A DNA stretch of 64,000 bases, taken from assembly GCA_016808115.1 (NCBI GenBank), contig JAEQBH010009414.1:30511-94510 (forward strand), in the 5' to 3' direction. This document shows positions 1-10,609 of this stretch, piece by piece. Each line of letters begins with the position of its first letter. Positions within the stretch are counted from its first letter, which is position 1. Under the pieces are notes generated by a model. That model saw only the letters and a program-made list of their open reading frames with translations, was not told the origin of the DNA and searched no databases. The stretch is from Tetrastigma voinierianum. Lineage: Eukaryota; Streptophyta; Magnoliopsida; Vitales; Vitaceae. The position numbers and the translations under genes were made by a program.

Positions 1-20
1 ATATATATATATATATATAT
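1..20. repeat. (AT)n microsatellite at window edge
   Basis: Uninterrupted AT dinucleotides fill the first 20 bases; the tract probably continues to the left of the window. Confidence 0.9.
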
Positions 21-1150
21 TAACGTACTATTCTTTGCTCCATTCTATGCGAGCTTAGTTTAGAGCATGGACGATGCACAAGCTCCCACTAGACTGGCTA
101 TACCAAACCTAGCCCAAGTATGTTTATCTTGTCTTTGAGATCCATTACTCACAAAGCATGCTGCTGGAAACTCTTCTTCATAACATATTCACTCTAGCCA
201 ATGATTTCGAGTAATGATCTCTACAAGATGGCCTAAGTATACCACTCGCTATCGGGAGTGAGTGAATGGATTATTAGCTCTTTCAATTACCTTCGAATAC
301 CTCAAGCTATAAACAATCATCCTTTCTATGAGCAGCCTCTCTTGAGGCAGCAAGGGGATCAAGAGTTAAAGCATAGAATTAGTATCCAGGAATGCCATTG
401 AGCACCTTAAGTCTAAGGATACTGCACCATTACTATGATGAGACTATCAACGATGTTTAGATAGATAATCCATATGATTGTCTCATAAGTAGTCTCATTG
501 AACTTAGCTACTCTTAGCAAGCATCCATATGTCTACTCTAATCATCACAATGATCCGCGATTTATGAGACCAACTACTTGATCGTCGAGGAGTCTGACGT
601 GTGTAGTTTGTTTGAATCAATAATGTCTAATCTTGCTGATCCTATGACTAGGGATAGTTTAGATACTACATAATAACACATAATAGGAATCTCACTATCA
701 TGATCACCATCATGATTTCCTTTATGCTATGTAATGTATCAAGGATTTCATTAATTTGATTCAAGATCGCTATTAATTCATATATTAAATGAATATCGAA
801 AAAATGAAGATGCGTTTATTATAAATGAATATAAAATGTACAATAAGTGCTAAAGGTGATGGCCTTTAGAGCACTTCTCTAACATCTAGGACTTCATTTG
901 CCTCATCCTCCACTTCAAAATGTTTAACGTATTCTTGCTCATGTTCCTCCAATGTAGGAAAGAGTATGGAACGCAAGGTTTAATATTTATTGAAATTCTG
1001 ATAAAATAATTAATTATAAGAAGAATATGATTATGTAAAACAATAGATATGCAAGTAATATGTAAAACTTACTCATTTTGCTTTAAAAAGTAGTGAATTT
1101 CAGTTTACTTGGGAGTGGTAATCCCTCTCCAATTAAAATTTTTAGGGAAC
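21..1150. other. AT-rich stretch, no gene recognised
   Basis: I see no reading frame of useful length, no known protein motif and no LTR ends here. There are only small local palindromes, for example TCATGATCACCATCATGA near 690-710. It may be the 3' side of the DUF1985-type fragment that follows on the minus strand. Confidence 0.4.
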
Positions 1151-1179
1151 CTTCTTCCAATGCGTCTTGCATATTTCAT

Positions 1180-1965
1180 TGCTAGCAAAGGAATGACTTC
1201 ATATGCCCAAATTTAAAAGGAATATGGAAATTTCACAAAAGTATATGCTTCATAGGTTACATTCCCATTTCCATAATTTTTCTCCACATTTTTTGGCATT
1301 CTTTTGTACGAAGTCTTATTCAATCCAAACAATGTTCTATCAGAGCAAATTTTCCCCATGGATACTTGTTAAAATATTTTAAACTATCAACAAGCTGATC
1401 AATCCAATGTAAATCTATTAAATTCTTCCATTTTTTCCCAAGTAAAACATGCTCAGAGAATGCAAAATGCTAACTTCTAAATATCTTCATCAAAGATTCA
1501 GATTCCTCAATCAATTTGCCTTCTTTTTGTCTTCTTTATGCTCATTTTGTCCTTTTTTGCATAATGATAAGAAAATATCCTCTAATTAGTCATTACAAAT
1601 TTTATTCTCTCCATTGAAGTATTTATCTCTTATCATAATGAATTGATGTCAAATTTTGATATTTGACCAAATCTCAACCCTGTTATCAATGAAAACTCTT
1701 ACCAATCGAATCTTAATCATTTGTAGCCAACAAGTATCCACATCTCATCTTCTTTTTTAGTGTGACATTAGCGTTTATATTGTGAAGAATTTGTACAGAA
1801 AATTTCAATTCAACCATACCTAACAAATGTCCAAAACAATATGTTAAACATCTCCTAGTTGGAGTTTCATTTAAGTTCTCTTTGATCTTCTCCATTGCAC
1901 TTGAATGTGATAATACCACTTTAGAATGAAAATGATCTTCATTGCATTTACTTTGAATCAAATTT
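1180..1965 (-). pseudogene. DUF1985-like (Ulp1-associated) protein fragment
   Basis: Read on the minus strand across at least three frame changes, this stretch gives the block order of the plant DUF1985 domain. First comes a CFGHLLGMVELKFSVQILH segment (in the frame 1961-1713), then FSLITGLRFG (about 1694-1664), then PWGKFALIEHCLD (about 1360-1320) and NFHIPFKFGHMKSFL (about 1230-1190). In known proteins DUF1985 lies N-terminal to a Ulp1-type SUMO protease and is mostly found in transposon-amplified genes, for example Mutator-like elements that captured ULP1. No protease domain is visible downstream. Stop codons and frameshifts show it is not functional. The family call rests on the order of four short blocks recognised by eye. 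Confidence 0.55.
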
Positions 1966-3135
1966 ATGCAAAGTACTGGCCTTTAAGTGACACAAAATTT
2001 TCTTTCATGTTAATGAAAATGTTGATAATGAACACATTGAGTATAAGAACTAGTTGATTTGTTATTTCAATTTTTTTATATATGGTAATCATAGTATAAT
2101 AAAATCTAATTAATACCTCTGGCCATTACCTTTATAGATTCTTCTGTATTTGTCATTCTTCTTTAAGAGCGATTGAATGGTGTTTCTTGATTATCTGTTG
2201 AATCTTCAACCGGAAGAGAAATATAATATAATAAGTTTTATAACCCATGCATTGACCTTCATTGTCTAAGTATAATATAACAGGGTTAATACCATGCATC
2301 ATATTTCATTGTCCTAAATCGTAGTCCCGTGATGTTAATTTGAAAATCACTCATATATCTTAATGCTTTAAGATATTAATATTTCTAAATGTTTTATGTG
2401 TAAAATTTATAAAGTTTAATGGGGGCATGATTATTGAAAGATCAATTTCAAAGTTCTCAGTATCCTGGCATAATATATAGCATGAATGTCAAAGTTTCTA
2501 GTTAGTAAATAGATGCAGTTCGAATACAAATGCAAATTGATGAGCAGCAAAGACACCCACGGTTTCATGTTTTTTTAAATTCGGGGACAAATAAATAAGA
2601 TAACTTTGCCCCAGTACTACCGTGGAGATAATTGCGTGTACAATGAACAAATTGATGAAGCATTGTTCATTATTTGTGTCATAGACAGTATTGAACTCGT
2701 GTAAGAATTGTTTTCCAGACATTTTTGTCAAACAACTTGTAGTCTTATGTGTCACAAGCTAATAGTCTTATGAGACTCCTTAAATACAAATGATGCCTTA
2801 AAATCTCCAGAAAAAACCAGTTCATGATGACCTTATAAACCTCATACCATCTTTTCTGCTCTATCTCCCACCATCGATACGGTGCACTTGTCCTCTTCTA
2901 CCCAAAAATGACAGCTTAAGACAGAGGCGCCCAAAAAAAAAAAAATAAAAAAAAATCACTAGCTGAGAGAGAGCTGAGTACCTGAGATAAGTTGAAGCTG
3001 ATGCTTCTCATTTTAATGCTGGGGATTTTCGGGTAACAAAAAAAGAATAATGGGAGGGAGAAAAAGAAGAATCGTTTAGTTACACAGGGCTTTTAGATTG
3101 TAATTAAAGTAAGCTTATGGAAGGAGAGCAAGGAT
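1966..3135. other. Non-coding AT-rich stretch
   Basis: It holds no protein I can support; the one open frame (minus, 2755-2498) resembles nothing I know. There is an A-run at about 2932-2956. The stretch lies upstream of the DUF1985 fragment and may be its former promoter or leader, which is inference only. Confidence 0.35.
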
Positions 3136-3139
3136 TCAA

Positions 3140-4115
3140 ATATTGGTTTTGAAGGATATATCGGTGCTTGGATTTTATAGATATATTGGATATACCGGTG
3201 GATATTTTTATATAAATATTGATAAAACGCAAATTATATAAAACTCATGAAAATATTTTGAAAAAATTTAAATATTTTTATTTTCTCAAAAACCACTTAA
3301 AAAATTTATTAGATAATGCTTATCTTTTGAAAAATTATCATTGAATGAAAATAATTATAATTTTAAAATTTAAATATATATTATTAGAATTTAGCCATTA
3401 AACATAAATTATTATTATAATTACGTTTTATTTAAAAAATTCAAATAATGTTATCTTTTAAAAATTTATCATTCAATAAAAATAATTATGATATTAAAAA
3501 TTAAAATATATATTATTGGAATTTATCCATTAAAAAATAAATTATTATTTAATATGTGTATTACATTTTATTATCATTAATTTATAATTAAAAATATATT
3601 AATATTTATCTTATCAATTAATAGTAACTTATAAAATATTATAATTTTATTAATTATTTATTTTTTAATATACATTATTTTTTGAAAATTTTTGAACGGT
3701 GAATATGAAAAAATAAAAACCATGTACTAGTTATTCTTGAAAATAAGATTAATATAATAAAAAGTGAGAGATGATTTATCTCTAATATATTTTATTTTCA
3801 TGCCTTGAATAACAAAGAGCTGAAATGGCTTGGTGGATAGGAGCTTGCCATTACAAGGTTTTGGACCGGGTTTGAATCCTTCTGAAGCTTATTTCAAATA
3901 AGTCAACCAAGGTTGACCAATTGATAAAATCATTGATATTTCCATAAAATCGGCGAAAATATTGGAAAAATCTGAAATGTCATCGATATTTATGTTAAAA
4001 TTCCAATAAAATCTCGATAAATTTGTCAATTAATTATCAATAGTGGATATCATGTCGGTGGGCACCGATAACAGATATATCGATGATATTTCATCCATAT
4101 ATCTCAAAACTTTAA
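3140..4115. mobile_element. Candidate inverted-repeat element, about 1 kb
   Basis: The left side (about 3147-3215) repeats short blocks such as GATATATCGGTGCTTGGA and GGATATACCGGTGGATAT. The right side (about 4050-4112) holds related blocks in the opposite orientation (GTCGGTGGGCACCGATA, ATATATCGATGATATTTCATCC). The interior is very AT-rich and non-coding. This looks like a non-autonomous inverted-repeat element, but the ends are imperfect and I could not fix a target duplication. A SINE-like or satellite-like origin is equally possible. Confidence 0.3.
3824..3895 (+). mobile_element. tRNA-like (SINE-head) sequence
   Basis: An A-box-like TGGCTTGGTGG (3826-3836) is followed 32 bases later by a B-box-like GGTTTGAATCC (3869-3879), one change from the consensus GGTTCGAATCC. 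This spacing is that of the internal RNA polymerase III promoter of tRNAs and tRNA-derived SINEs. The segment does not fold into a convincing full cloverleaf by eye, so it is a SINE head or tRNA relic, not a tRNA gene. Confidence 0.45.
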
Positions 4116-4521
4116 TGAATTATGCACATTAACATCGACAATACTTAGATATTAAAGATAATTTTGAAATTAAATTAATGGTTATCACATTCAATTTAAC
4201 ATTAATGTTTAGATAATTTTACTATGGAAAACCTTAATAAACTAATGTAAAATATTGAATGGGTGAAGGTTAAAATTAATTTAATTAATTTGAAACCTAT
4301 GTGCTCCTTTAAGGGTCAAATAATAACATGGTTATATGATGTCCTAAAAAATAAACATGATCGAATTTTATTGAATTGGATCTAAAATAATTTCAAATTT
4401 TTAATGAGGTTGCATGAGCTTGATATTACTTGGCAGCTTGGATATTAAAGATAATTTGAAATTAAATTAATAGTTATTGAATTCAATTTTAGTAAAATTA
4501 ATAATCCTCATAACGAGGCTC

Positions 4522-4897
4522 TGTTAGTGTTATTAAAAGCCCAAAGTTTTTTTATTGATACGTGTTTGTGTTATTTGAGAAAGTTTCCGATCAAATTCTC
4601 TGTGGGTTGTGACTTGTTGGTACATGTTTAAGAAAGTCCTGTCATAAGGACGATAAGAGCTTAAGGTAAGGACGTTTTTAGCGGGACCACTATGCCCCCC
4701 AACTTACTTGGGGACTTTGGTGTATTAACGGAGAAACTCACTCTTTGTAATAGGTTATTATACAAGTTTCTTGGGAGTTGACTTGGTAGGACACTTTCCA
4801 TATCATGTTCAAAATGTTAGTTTGTTATAAATATCTTGTCCAATGTAAGTGTTTATAATGGAAACTAAGATATTGTTGTAATAAATAAACCTACTCA
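4522..4897 (+). repeat. Putative 5' LTR of copia element A
   Basis: The stretch starts TGTTAG and ends CTACTCA. It contains a TATA-like TTATAAATAT (4825-4834) and an AATAAATAAA signal (about 4880-4889), and lies 45 bases before the gag start codon. That layout is the usual one for a short copia LTR. The boundaries are inferred from these landmarks, because no clear matching 3' LTR could be aligned by eye. Confidence 0.4.
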
Positions 4898-4941
4898 TTA
4901 GTATATTTTTTGATTGCGTGTTTTTTTATTTATTTCAGAAA

Positions 4942-5358
4942 ATGACATCTTTTAATCCTTCAGCTACAATTTTGAGTCAAAAACCATTGGATCGATGAGT
5001 ATGACCCATGGAGAAAATCCAATCTTTACGTGGCCAGCCCGAGTTTTGATGAATCAAATGCAAAGCGACAATTCAAAACTCAAGAGCCAGTGAAACTACT
5101 TCAAAGAGAGACTAAACAATTTACAAAATTGGTAATGAAAGCGAGTCGATGATTCATTGTTATATTATTGTCAACGTTGTAGAACACATATAGAAGTAAA
5201 TTAATGGTATGGAGTGTGTATATGAAATAGTTGAGCTCTACATTAGATGTTTGTTAAAATTGTAATATTCTTAGAAAAGAACCATAGGGTGCTGTAACAC
5301 TCACATGACTGAAGGAAGTGTGTGGGACCAATGTTTGAAGATGATGGAGCACATCAGT
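4942..5358 (+). pseudogene. gag: Copia element A, gag start (decayed)
   Basis: The ATG at 4942 opens MTSFNPSATILSQKPLDR, which matches the first residues of many plant Ty1/copia gag proteins; a stop follows at once. After a frameshift a basic, charged segment (YDPWRKSNLYVA and onward) continues to about 5155. The rest up to 5358 is hard to assign, and the final codons run into the solo LTR insertion. Gag normally forms the virus-like particle in the cytoplasm. This copy is too short and broken to do so. Confidence 0.5.
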
Positions 5359-7368
5359 TGTCACACCCCCGTCCCCCCCTCGTAGGCGTATGAAGGGGGT
5401 GCAAAACTGTACAGGGACTCTTTACTTGATTTTTCAAACATTGGTGGGCCCAAGTCTTATAATTGAATCAAAATATCATATACAAAGATACAAAAATAAA
5501 ACTACCACCGTAGTGATGTTTACAGTATCAATACATATAGTCTTGAGTCCCATTTACATATACATATACAAAAGCGTACATTTACATTTACATAGTAGAT
5601 GCGCAAAACCTCTTTGCATGATGTACTCCTACTAGTTTGTTGGCCCAGCAGTATGCGGAAGATCGCGGACATCCTCCTGCAGTACCTGCAGTTAAAACCC
5701 ATGCTAAACAACGCTTAGTGGGAAACATACTCTTATGTGTATACCATTAATACTCTTTTATAGTAAGCATCTACTTGATGCAGGATATCACATTAGTAGA
5801 TATCATATTTTCAGATTCATATAACAAACTTATACACATACTTGTACTTATGGAGACTTATACTTGTTTAGATCTCCCGTAGGAGTTACAAAGCTTATAC
5901 TTATACGGAGGTACCTGTAGGTACTACAGAGCTTATACTTGTACAGAGGTACCATTAGGTACGTTCAGTAAACGATGTACAATACTTCCACTCTTATTAA
6001 GATTATTGAGACTCTTATCATATAAATGTTTGACTACCCTAGACGTAATAGTGGTAAGACAATACAAATAAAGTACTCGAGATATGAGTACGTCTTGAGG
6101 TGCCGTAGCACAAAGCAGGAGTGCCGAAGCATTGACAAAGAGTGTCGTCGCACTAATCAGTATCAAAGTATTAAATGTGCGAAGCACCTGCGAGAGGTGT
6201 CATCGCATTAATCGGAGAGTAGCAGAAGTATAAATGTCTTGAAACCTTTGTGGAGAGTGTGATCGCACTAATTAGAGAGTACCAAAGTACTATAAGTGCC
6301 TACCCATGTAACAGAGGTGACGTGTCATTCAATATCCGGTCTTAGGCAGTCCTACAATTATGTGTTCAAGACCTTATGATCTTATCACATGGGCAAGACA
6401 TTAAGTTTACCATTAAAACTAGCCTCGCGATGGTGGTCTAATTTACTGCTCAAACACTGCCTTACAAAGCATGAATGGACCCCTTTCCTACACTTATAGG
6501 GTCCTCATTAGTCTAATAGACAAGTCCTCGGAGCAACGGAAAAACAAAACAAAACAAGACACCAAAAATTTCCATGTTGTGAACAGTGCTAAGCATGGCG
6601 TAGCAACGCTATCTTCTTAGCGTAGACAGCCGTCGCGGCATAGCTAAACTACGCCTTGGTGTGTGAGGCTTGTCAAGCCTCCTACTACATCACGCCACAG
6701 CGTGGACCTATAAATTCTTCATGTGGGATCTCTGGCGTAAATAGGACCCCGAAAATTTCGAGATTTTGTTGATTTTGTCCCTTTTCTAGAAGACTAACCA
6801 AAAACAAAAGAAAACTCATATACTCTTCGAAAGACATCTTCCAAGTGTATTCTAACTTGACCCAAACCAAACATAGAGATTAAAATAGGGTTTTTCAAAC
6901 CCTAACTCAAATACTTGTAAGTTAGGTTAACTTCCTAACACCGAAACAAGTACCCATACATCATAAACCAAGAATCCATACAAAAGTTCACAAATACATA
7001 CACAAATAGTTTCCATACCTTTCCTTTTCTTCTCCTTCTTCTCCTCTCTTCACGTAGGAGCCTACCCCAAATGAGAGACCAACTTGGTCTTATCCCATTT
7101 GATCTCAATTTTCATTTTATTACACTTTGGTCCTCCAACTCCTTTCTATTTGCACTACAACTTATGCTATTTCTATAATAGCATCTCTTCTTCTTATAAT
7201 ATGATTTTTGTGTCCCATTTTGTCAAATTACAAATCTACCCTTTCTTATTTCCGAGTTTCTTAGTTTTTGTGTTTTGAATTTAAATTACGAAAAATTCAA
7301 ATTATATCTACAAAATACCCTAAACATGCTGAAAACGACTAGAGTATAGATCGGGGTGTTACATTAGT
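5354..7368 (-). mobile_element. Solo LTR (chromovirus type) with target duplication
   Basis: The LTR is 5359-7363. On the plus strand it begins TGTCACACCCCC and ends GGGGTGTTACA; on the minus strand that is TGTAACACCCCG to GGGGTGTGACA, a common form of Ty3/gypsy chromovirus LTR ends. It is flanked by TCAGT (5354-5358) and TTAGT (7364-7368), a 5-bp target duplication with one C/T change. If the LTR and one flank are removed, the copia protease frame reads through. No internal domain is present, so this is a solo LTR left by LTR-LTR recombination. Confidence 0.8.
5840..6325. repeat. Two sets of degenerate tandem repeats inside the solo LTR
   Basis: From about 5845 to 5965 a 45-60 bp unit built on CTTATACTTGTACAGAGGTACC recurs about three times in varied form. 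From about 6090 to 6320 a second unit containing GAGAGTGTGATCGCACTAAT with GAGAGTACCAAAGTA recurs about three times. Internal tandem arrays like these occur in plant LTRs and can carry promoter elements; no role is shown here. Confidence 0.55.
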
Positions 7369-7500
7369 ATTGAGGAAGTCATGAGTTTAAATGTTGTTGA
7401 GGCTTGTTTAGTAAAGACTCACAATGATAAATGGATCATTGATTCAGGAGCCACTAATTATGTTTGTTACTCTTTGTAATGGATCAGACAATATACATAG
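7364..7500 (+). pseudogene. pol: Copia element A, aspartic protease
   Basis: The frame from about 7367 reads into KWIIDSGATNYVC, the copia protease active-site motif (D-S/T-G-A) with the usual upstream Trp. A stop follows within a few codons. The enzyme would cut the gag-pol polyprotein inside the particle. The frame is continuous with the sequence left of the solo LTR once that insertion is removed, which confirms that the two halves were one gene. Confidence 0.75.
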
Positions 7501-8330
7501 TAAAGGATAAAAGAAAGGTTGAAATTAGGAAATGAGAATATGTTTCATAATGGCGGTAAGGCTAGTGGAGTTATGTTTAGTAATAAAACTTTACGTTTAT
7601 CGGTATTTATTTGCACCGATTTAATTCGATTAGTTGCTTGATTGAATATGGTTTAACATCATAGCTTAATTCTCGATTTCAACTAAGGTAATAATAACTT
7701 TTATTTTCTTTTTGAATGGTGTTAGATAGTGCTACCATGTTACATTAACTCCTTTGTTGTATGAGTAATGGCCACCATTGAATATACTAATGATAAGAAA
7801 CTCTCATATCTAAGAAAGGAAGTTTCAAATGAAATCTATTTATGGTACTTACGATGGGTCATATTAATCATACTTGAGAATTCACGGTTGGATCAAAAAC
7901 GAAAATTAAAATTCCTTAATCTTATTTGTACCCGATATATGAATCATGTGAAATAATATGACAAAGAGACTACTGAGCGAAAATCGTGCTACTAAGTAGT
8001 TGAGATTGGTACACACTGATGTGTGTGGACTAATGAGAGTTCAAGCCAGAGGCCAGTATGAGTATTTCATCACATTTACTAATGACTACTCAAGATATGG
8101 TTATGTTTACTTAATGCGCCACATGTATGACTTTTGAAAAGTTTGAGGATGAGTTAGAGTAGAAAAGCAATTTAGTGTCCATATCCAGCGACTTTAGTCT
8201 AGCAGGCGATGAATACCTGAAGAGTTCAAGTCTTACTTGACTAAAGGATGTTCTCAATTATCATCTGCGTGGAACCCCGATCAACATGGAGTCTCTAAAA
8301 GGAAAGCAAAACCCTTTAAGATGTAAAAAT
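7501..8330 (+). pseudogene. pol: Copia element A, integrase region (decayed)
   Basis: After a poorly conserved stretch, LWYLRWVIL (about 7842-7868) corresponds to the LWHLRLGHI segment of the copia integrase zinc finger. LRLVHTDVCGLM (about 8003-8038) carries the first catalytic Asp, and YFITFTNDYSRYGYVYLM (about 8064-8118) carries the second conserved core block. Frames change repeatedly, and the catalytic Glu region is only hinted at near 8200-8290. Integrase would insert the cDNA into the host genome. Confidence 0.75.
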
Positions 8331-8850
8331 ATCCTTTTTAAGTGGTTATCAGGAATCTATGGATTCAAATTCAATATGGTCTCTTGTAGAAGCTCCTATA
8401 TGGGTAAAACCTATTGGAAGCAAATTGATTTACAAGAAAAAGAGTCATAATAAACCATGTGTGTATAAAAAGTTCAAGGTATAGTGGCAGTCTTCCTATT
8501 CCTTACGTAGTTGACATCTTGTTAATTGAAAACAATGTGAAGGTGTTGTCAGACGTAAAGAGTTACATGAAAGAGTAGTTTGATATGAAAGACTTGGGTG
8601 AAACATATTCTGGAATCAAACTTTTACAAGGCTGGAAGAATAAGGTGTTAGCTTTATCCCAAGCTTTCTACATTGATAAAATAGTGGCTAGATTTGGCAT
8701 TCAGAGAGTCAGAGGACTCTATCATTGGTTCATAGATTCATCTTTTAAGGGACAATCACCAAAAAGTCTGAGAAAAAAGAACTCCTTTGATGAAACCTTT
8801 ATGCGGTTGTTGGTAGTCTCATGTACAACATGTTATGTACGAGGCTAGAT
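8331..8850 (+). pseudogene. pol: Copia element A, reverse transcriptase with internal deletion
   Basis: MDSNSIWSLVEAPIWVKPIG and KLIYKKKSH are the N-terminal copia RT blocks. About 8455-8520 then jumps to CVYKKF and PYVVDILLIENN, where the catalytic YVDD reads YVVD, so one Asp is lost. MKDLGETYSGIKLLQGW and LSQAFYIDKIVARF (8585-8695) follow, the typical C-terminal part. A central piece of RT between the KKKSH and CVYKKF blocks is missing. Confidence 0.8.
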
Positions 8851-9143
8851 GTTTGCTATCTGAGTGGGATAATGGTGGTTTCAAATGAGATCCTAGATTG
8901 GGAAACATTTGATTGCAATGAAAAATATGAATTGAGTGTCTAAAGAATACGAGGGTTATATGTTGGTGTATTCTGAGTGGGAGTCTTGGAACACTTGGTT
9001 ACCTGACTACATGATTTCCAAGGGATGACTTTAGTAAATAGCATATGAGAAAAACCTACGGAGACCCTTTTACTAAGATAACTTCCCGAGGCTGTGTGTT
9101 TGAGAAGCATATAGTGTATGGGTCTGAGAAGTCCCAAGCTTAT
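8851..9143 (+). pseudogene. pol: Copia element A, RNase H end
   Basis: Weak blocks of the copia RNase H domain precede YGDPFTKITSRGCVFEKHIVYG and a stop near 9143. They correspond to the conserved polyprotein tail (a DPFTK.L....FEKH pattern). Frameshifts are frequent. The sequence is interrupted at 9144 by a solo LTR directly after the stop codon. Confidence 0.65.
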
Positions 9144-10592
9144 TGATGAGTGCTCAATTTATGTGTTTTATACATTATATTTGAGCCATTCTTGAAATGC
9201 TGTCACTACAAGCCCTAATTTAGCCAATTGTTGATTCCAAAGCATGAGGGGAAACTAATGAAAATATGGAGGTTTATGTGTTTTGGAAGTAATTAAATTG
9301 ATAGCAAGGTTTTGAGCGCTGAAGGCCTACCACGGTATCATGGGGTTGATAACACACATTAGACATGTATCGAGAGGCAGAGCACATATCAAATTAGGTA
9401 ACAGAGAGCCTGAAGTGATTTCCCAGTGACTCCTAGTGACTACAAAAATCTAATAGTGCAATCAGTTATTCCCTGTCTAGTTTTGCAGTGACCCTTAGTT
9501 GTTGCGAAAATTTCGCAGTGTAGTTGGGCACCCTCTAAAGGATTTTGTAGTGACTTCTAGTCTATTTGCTACAAAACTAGCGATGCAATCATTCTCCCAT
9601 TGAGCAGTTTCATAGTCTCTTGGTTGGTTTGTCTTTAAATTTCCTGGGCGCTTCTGTGGTAACTACGAAAATTACCAATAAAGATAGAAAAATGAAAGAA
9701 ATCGTGGAGATCGATGGGAGGGGTCTATAGATGAATGGGGATGAAGAAATTACAAAAGGGTTATTCTAGGAGGCCTTGGAATGTTTATTAAAGGAAGACC
9801 GAGAAAAAAAAAAAGGAAAATTAAAGGGATCTAGAAGCTTGAAGTCGTCGATGTAGTTCATCAAAACTCTAAATTTCTTCTTCTTCTTCTTTAATGTTTT
9901 CCTTTTATTTTCTTGGACATTTAGTTTAGATATGTTTTAGTTTCTTTTGTCTAGAGACTGGATATGTAGCTCAGGGTTACATGAACAATGTATTAAGTTT
10001 AATTTAACCTTTAAGCCTGATTTCTTTCATTATATTAACTATTTCATTCTATGCGTAACGCTTGTGGGCAAATGGCAACTGTTTACATGGCGTTATCATT
10101 CGACCTGAAACTGAGAGAAGATAGAAGGATGGGATCAGGAACGGAGTGCCGAGGATGATCATAGGACAGTGATACCTATGGCTCCATGTGGTCTAGAGAT
10201 TAACTAAACCTAATGCTTTCGGGTTTGAGGCAAAGATGCGATAACCTAGTTTTGTGAGTAGGGTATTGATGCTCGAGAGAGATTGACTCTACAATAGGAT
10301 TGATCGACCTTCAATATATGAAATTGTTGATTTAGGATTTGATCATGCCCGAGTCATTGGGATTAACCTAGGTGAAATCGAAACCACAGTTTATCTCTGT
10401 ATGATAATTTCAATAATTAAGTTAATGCAAAATCTTCTCAATTTTCATCCAAACAAACTTAGGATAGACTATGATGGTAATCAATAGAAGTAGTCCATGT
10501 GGGTTCGACAATTTGGACTTGCTAGTCCACTTTTTTACTTGAACGTATACTTGCGATGAGTAATTACGCGTAGAAAAATGAGAAACACTTAC
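9139..10592 (+). mobile_element. Solo LTR starting TGATGAGTGC, with target duplication
   Basis: The LTR is 9144-10587. It begins TGATGAGTGCTC, as many plant Tat-type gypsy LTRs do, and ends GAAACA after a block (GTGGGTTCGACA...CTTGCGATG) typical of the 3' end of such LTRs. The flanks are CTTAT (9139-9143) and CTTAC (10588-10592), a duplication with one change. It lies immediately after the copia RNase H stop. It is non-coding; an internal CT-rich tract (CTTCTTCTTCTT) is at about 9878-9892. Confidence 0.7.
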
Positions 10593-10609
10593 TTTAGAGT
10601 AAGTGGGGT

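Noticed and set aside
3826..3879. A true tRNA gene
   Set aside because: A and B boxes are present, but acceptor and anticodon stems do not pair by eye and the B-box is mutated.
4898..4941. Intron splice acceptor (T-rich tract plus CAG) before the copia start codon
   Set aside because: TTTATTTATTTCAG looks like an acceptor, but no donor or upstream exon is visible and copia leaders are often T-rich.
5359..7363. CRISPR-like or satellite array from the tandem repeats at 5840-6325
   Set aside because: Units are degenerate, of unequal length and without spacer structure, and they lie inside a bounded LTR.
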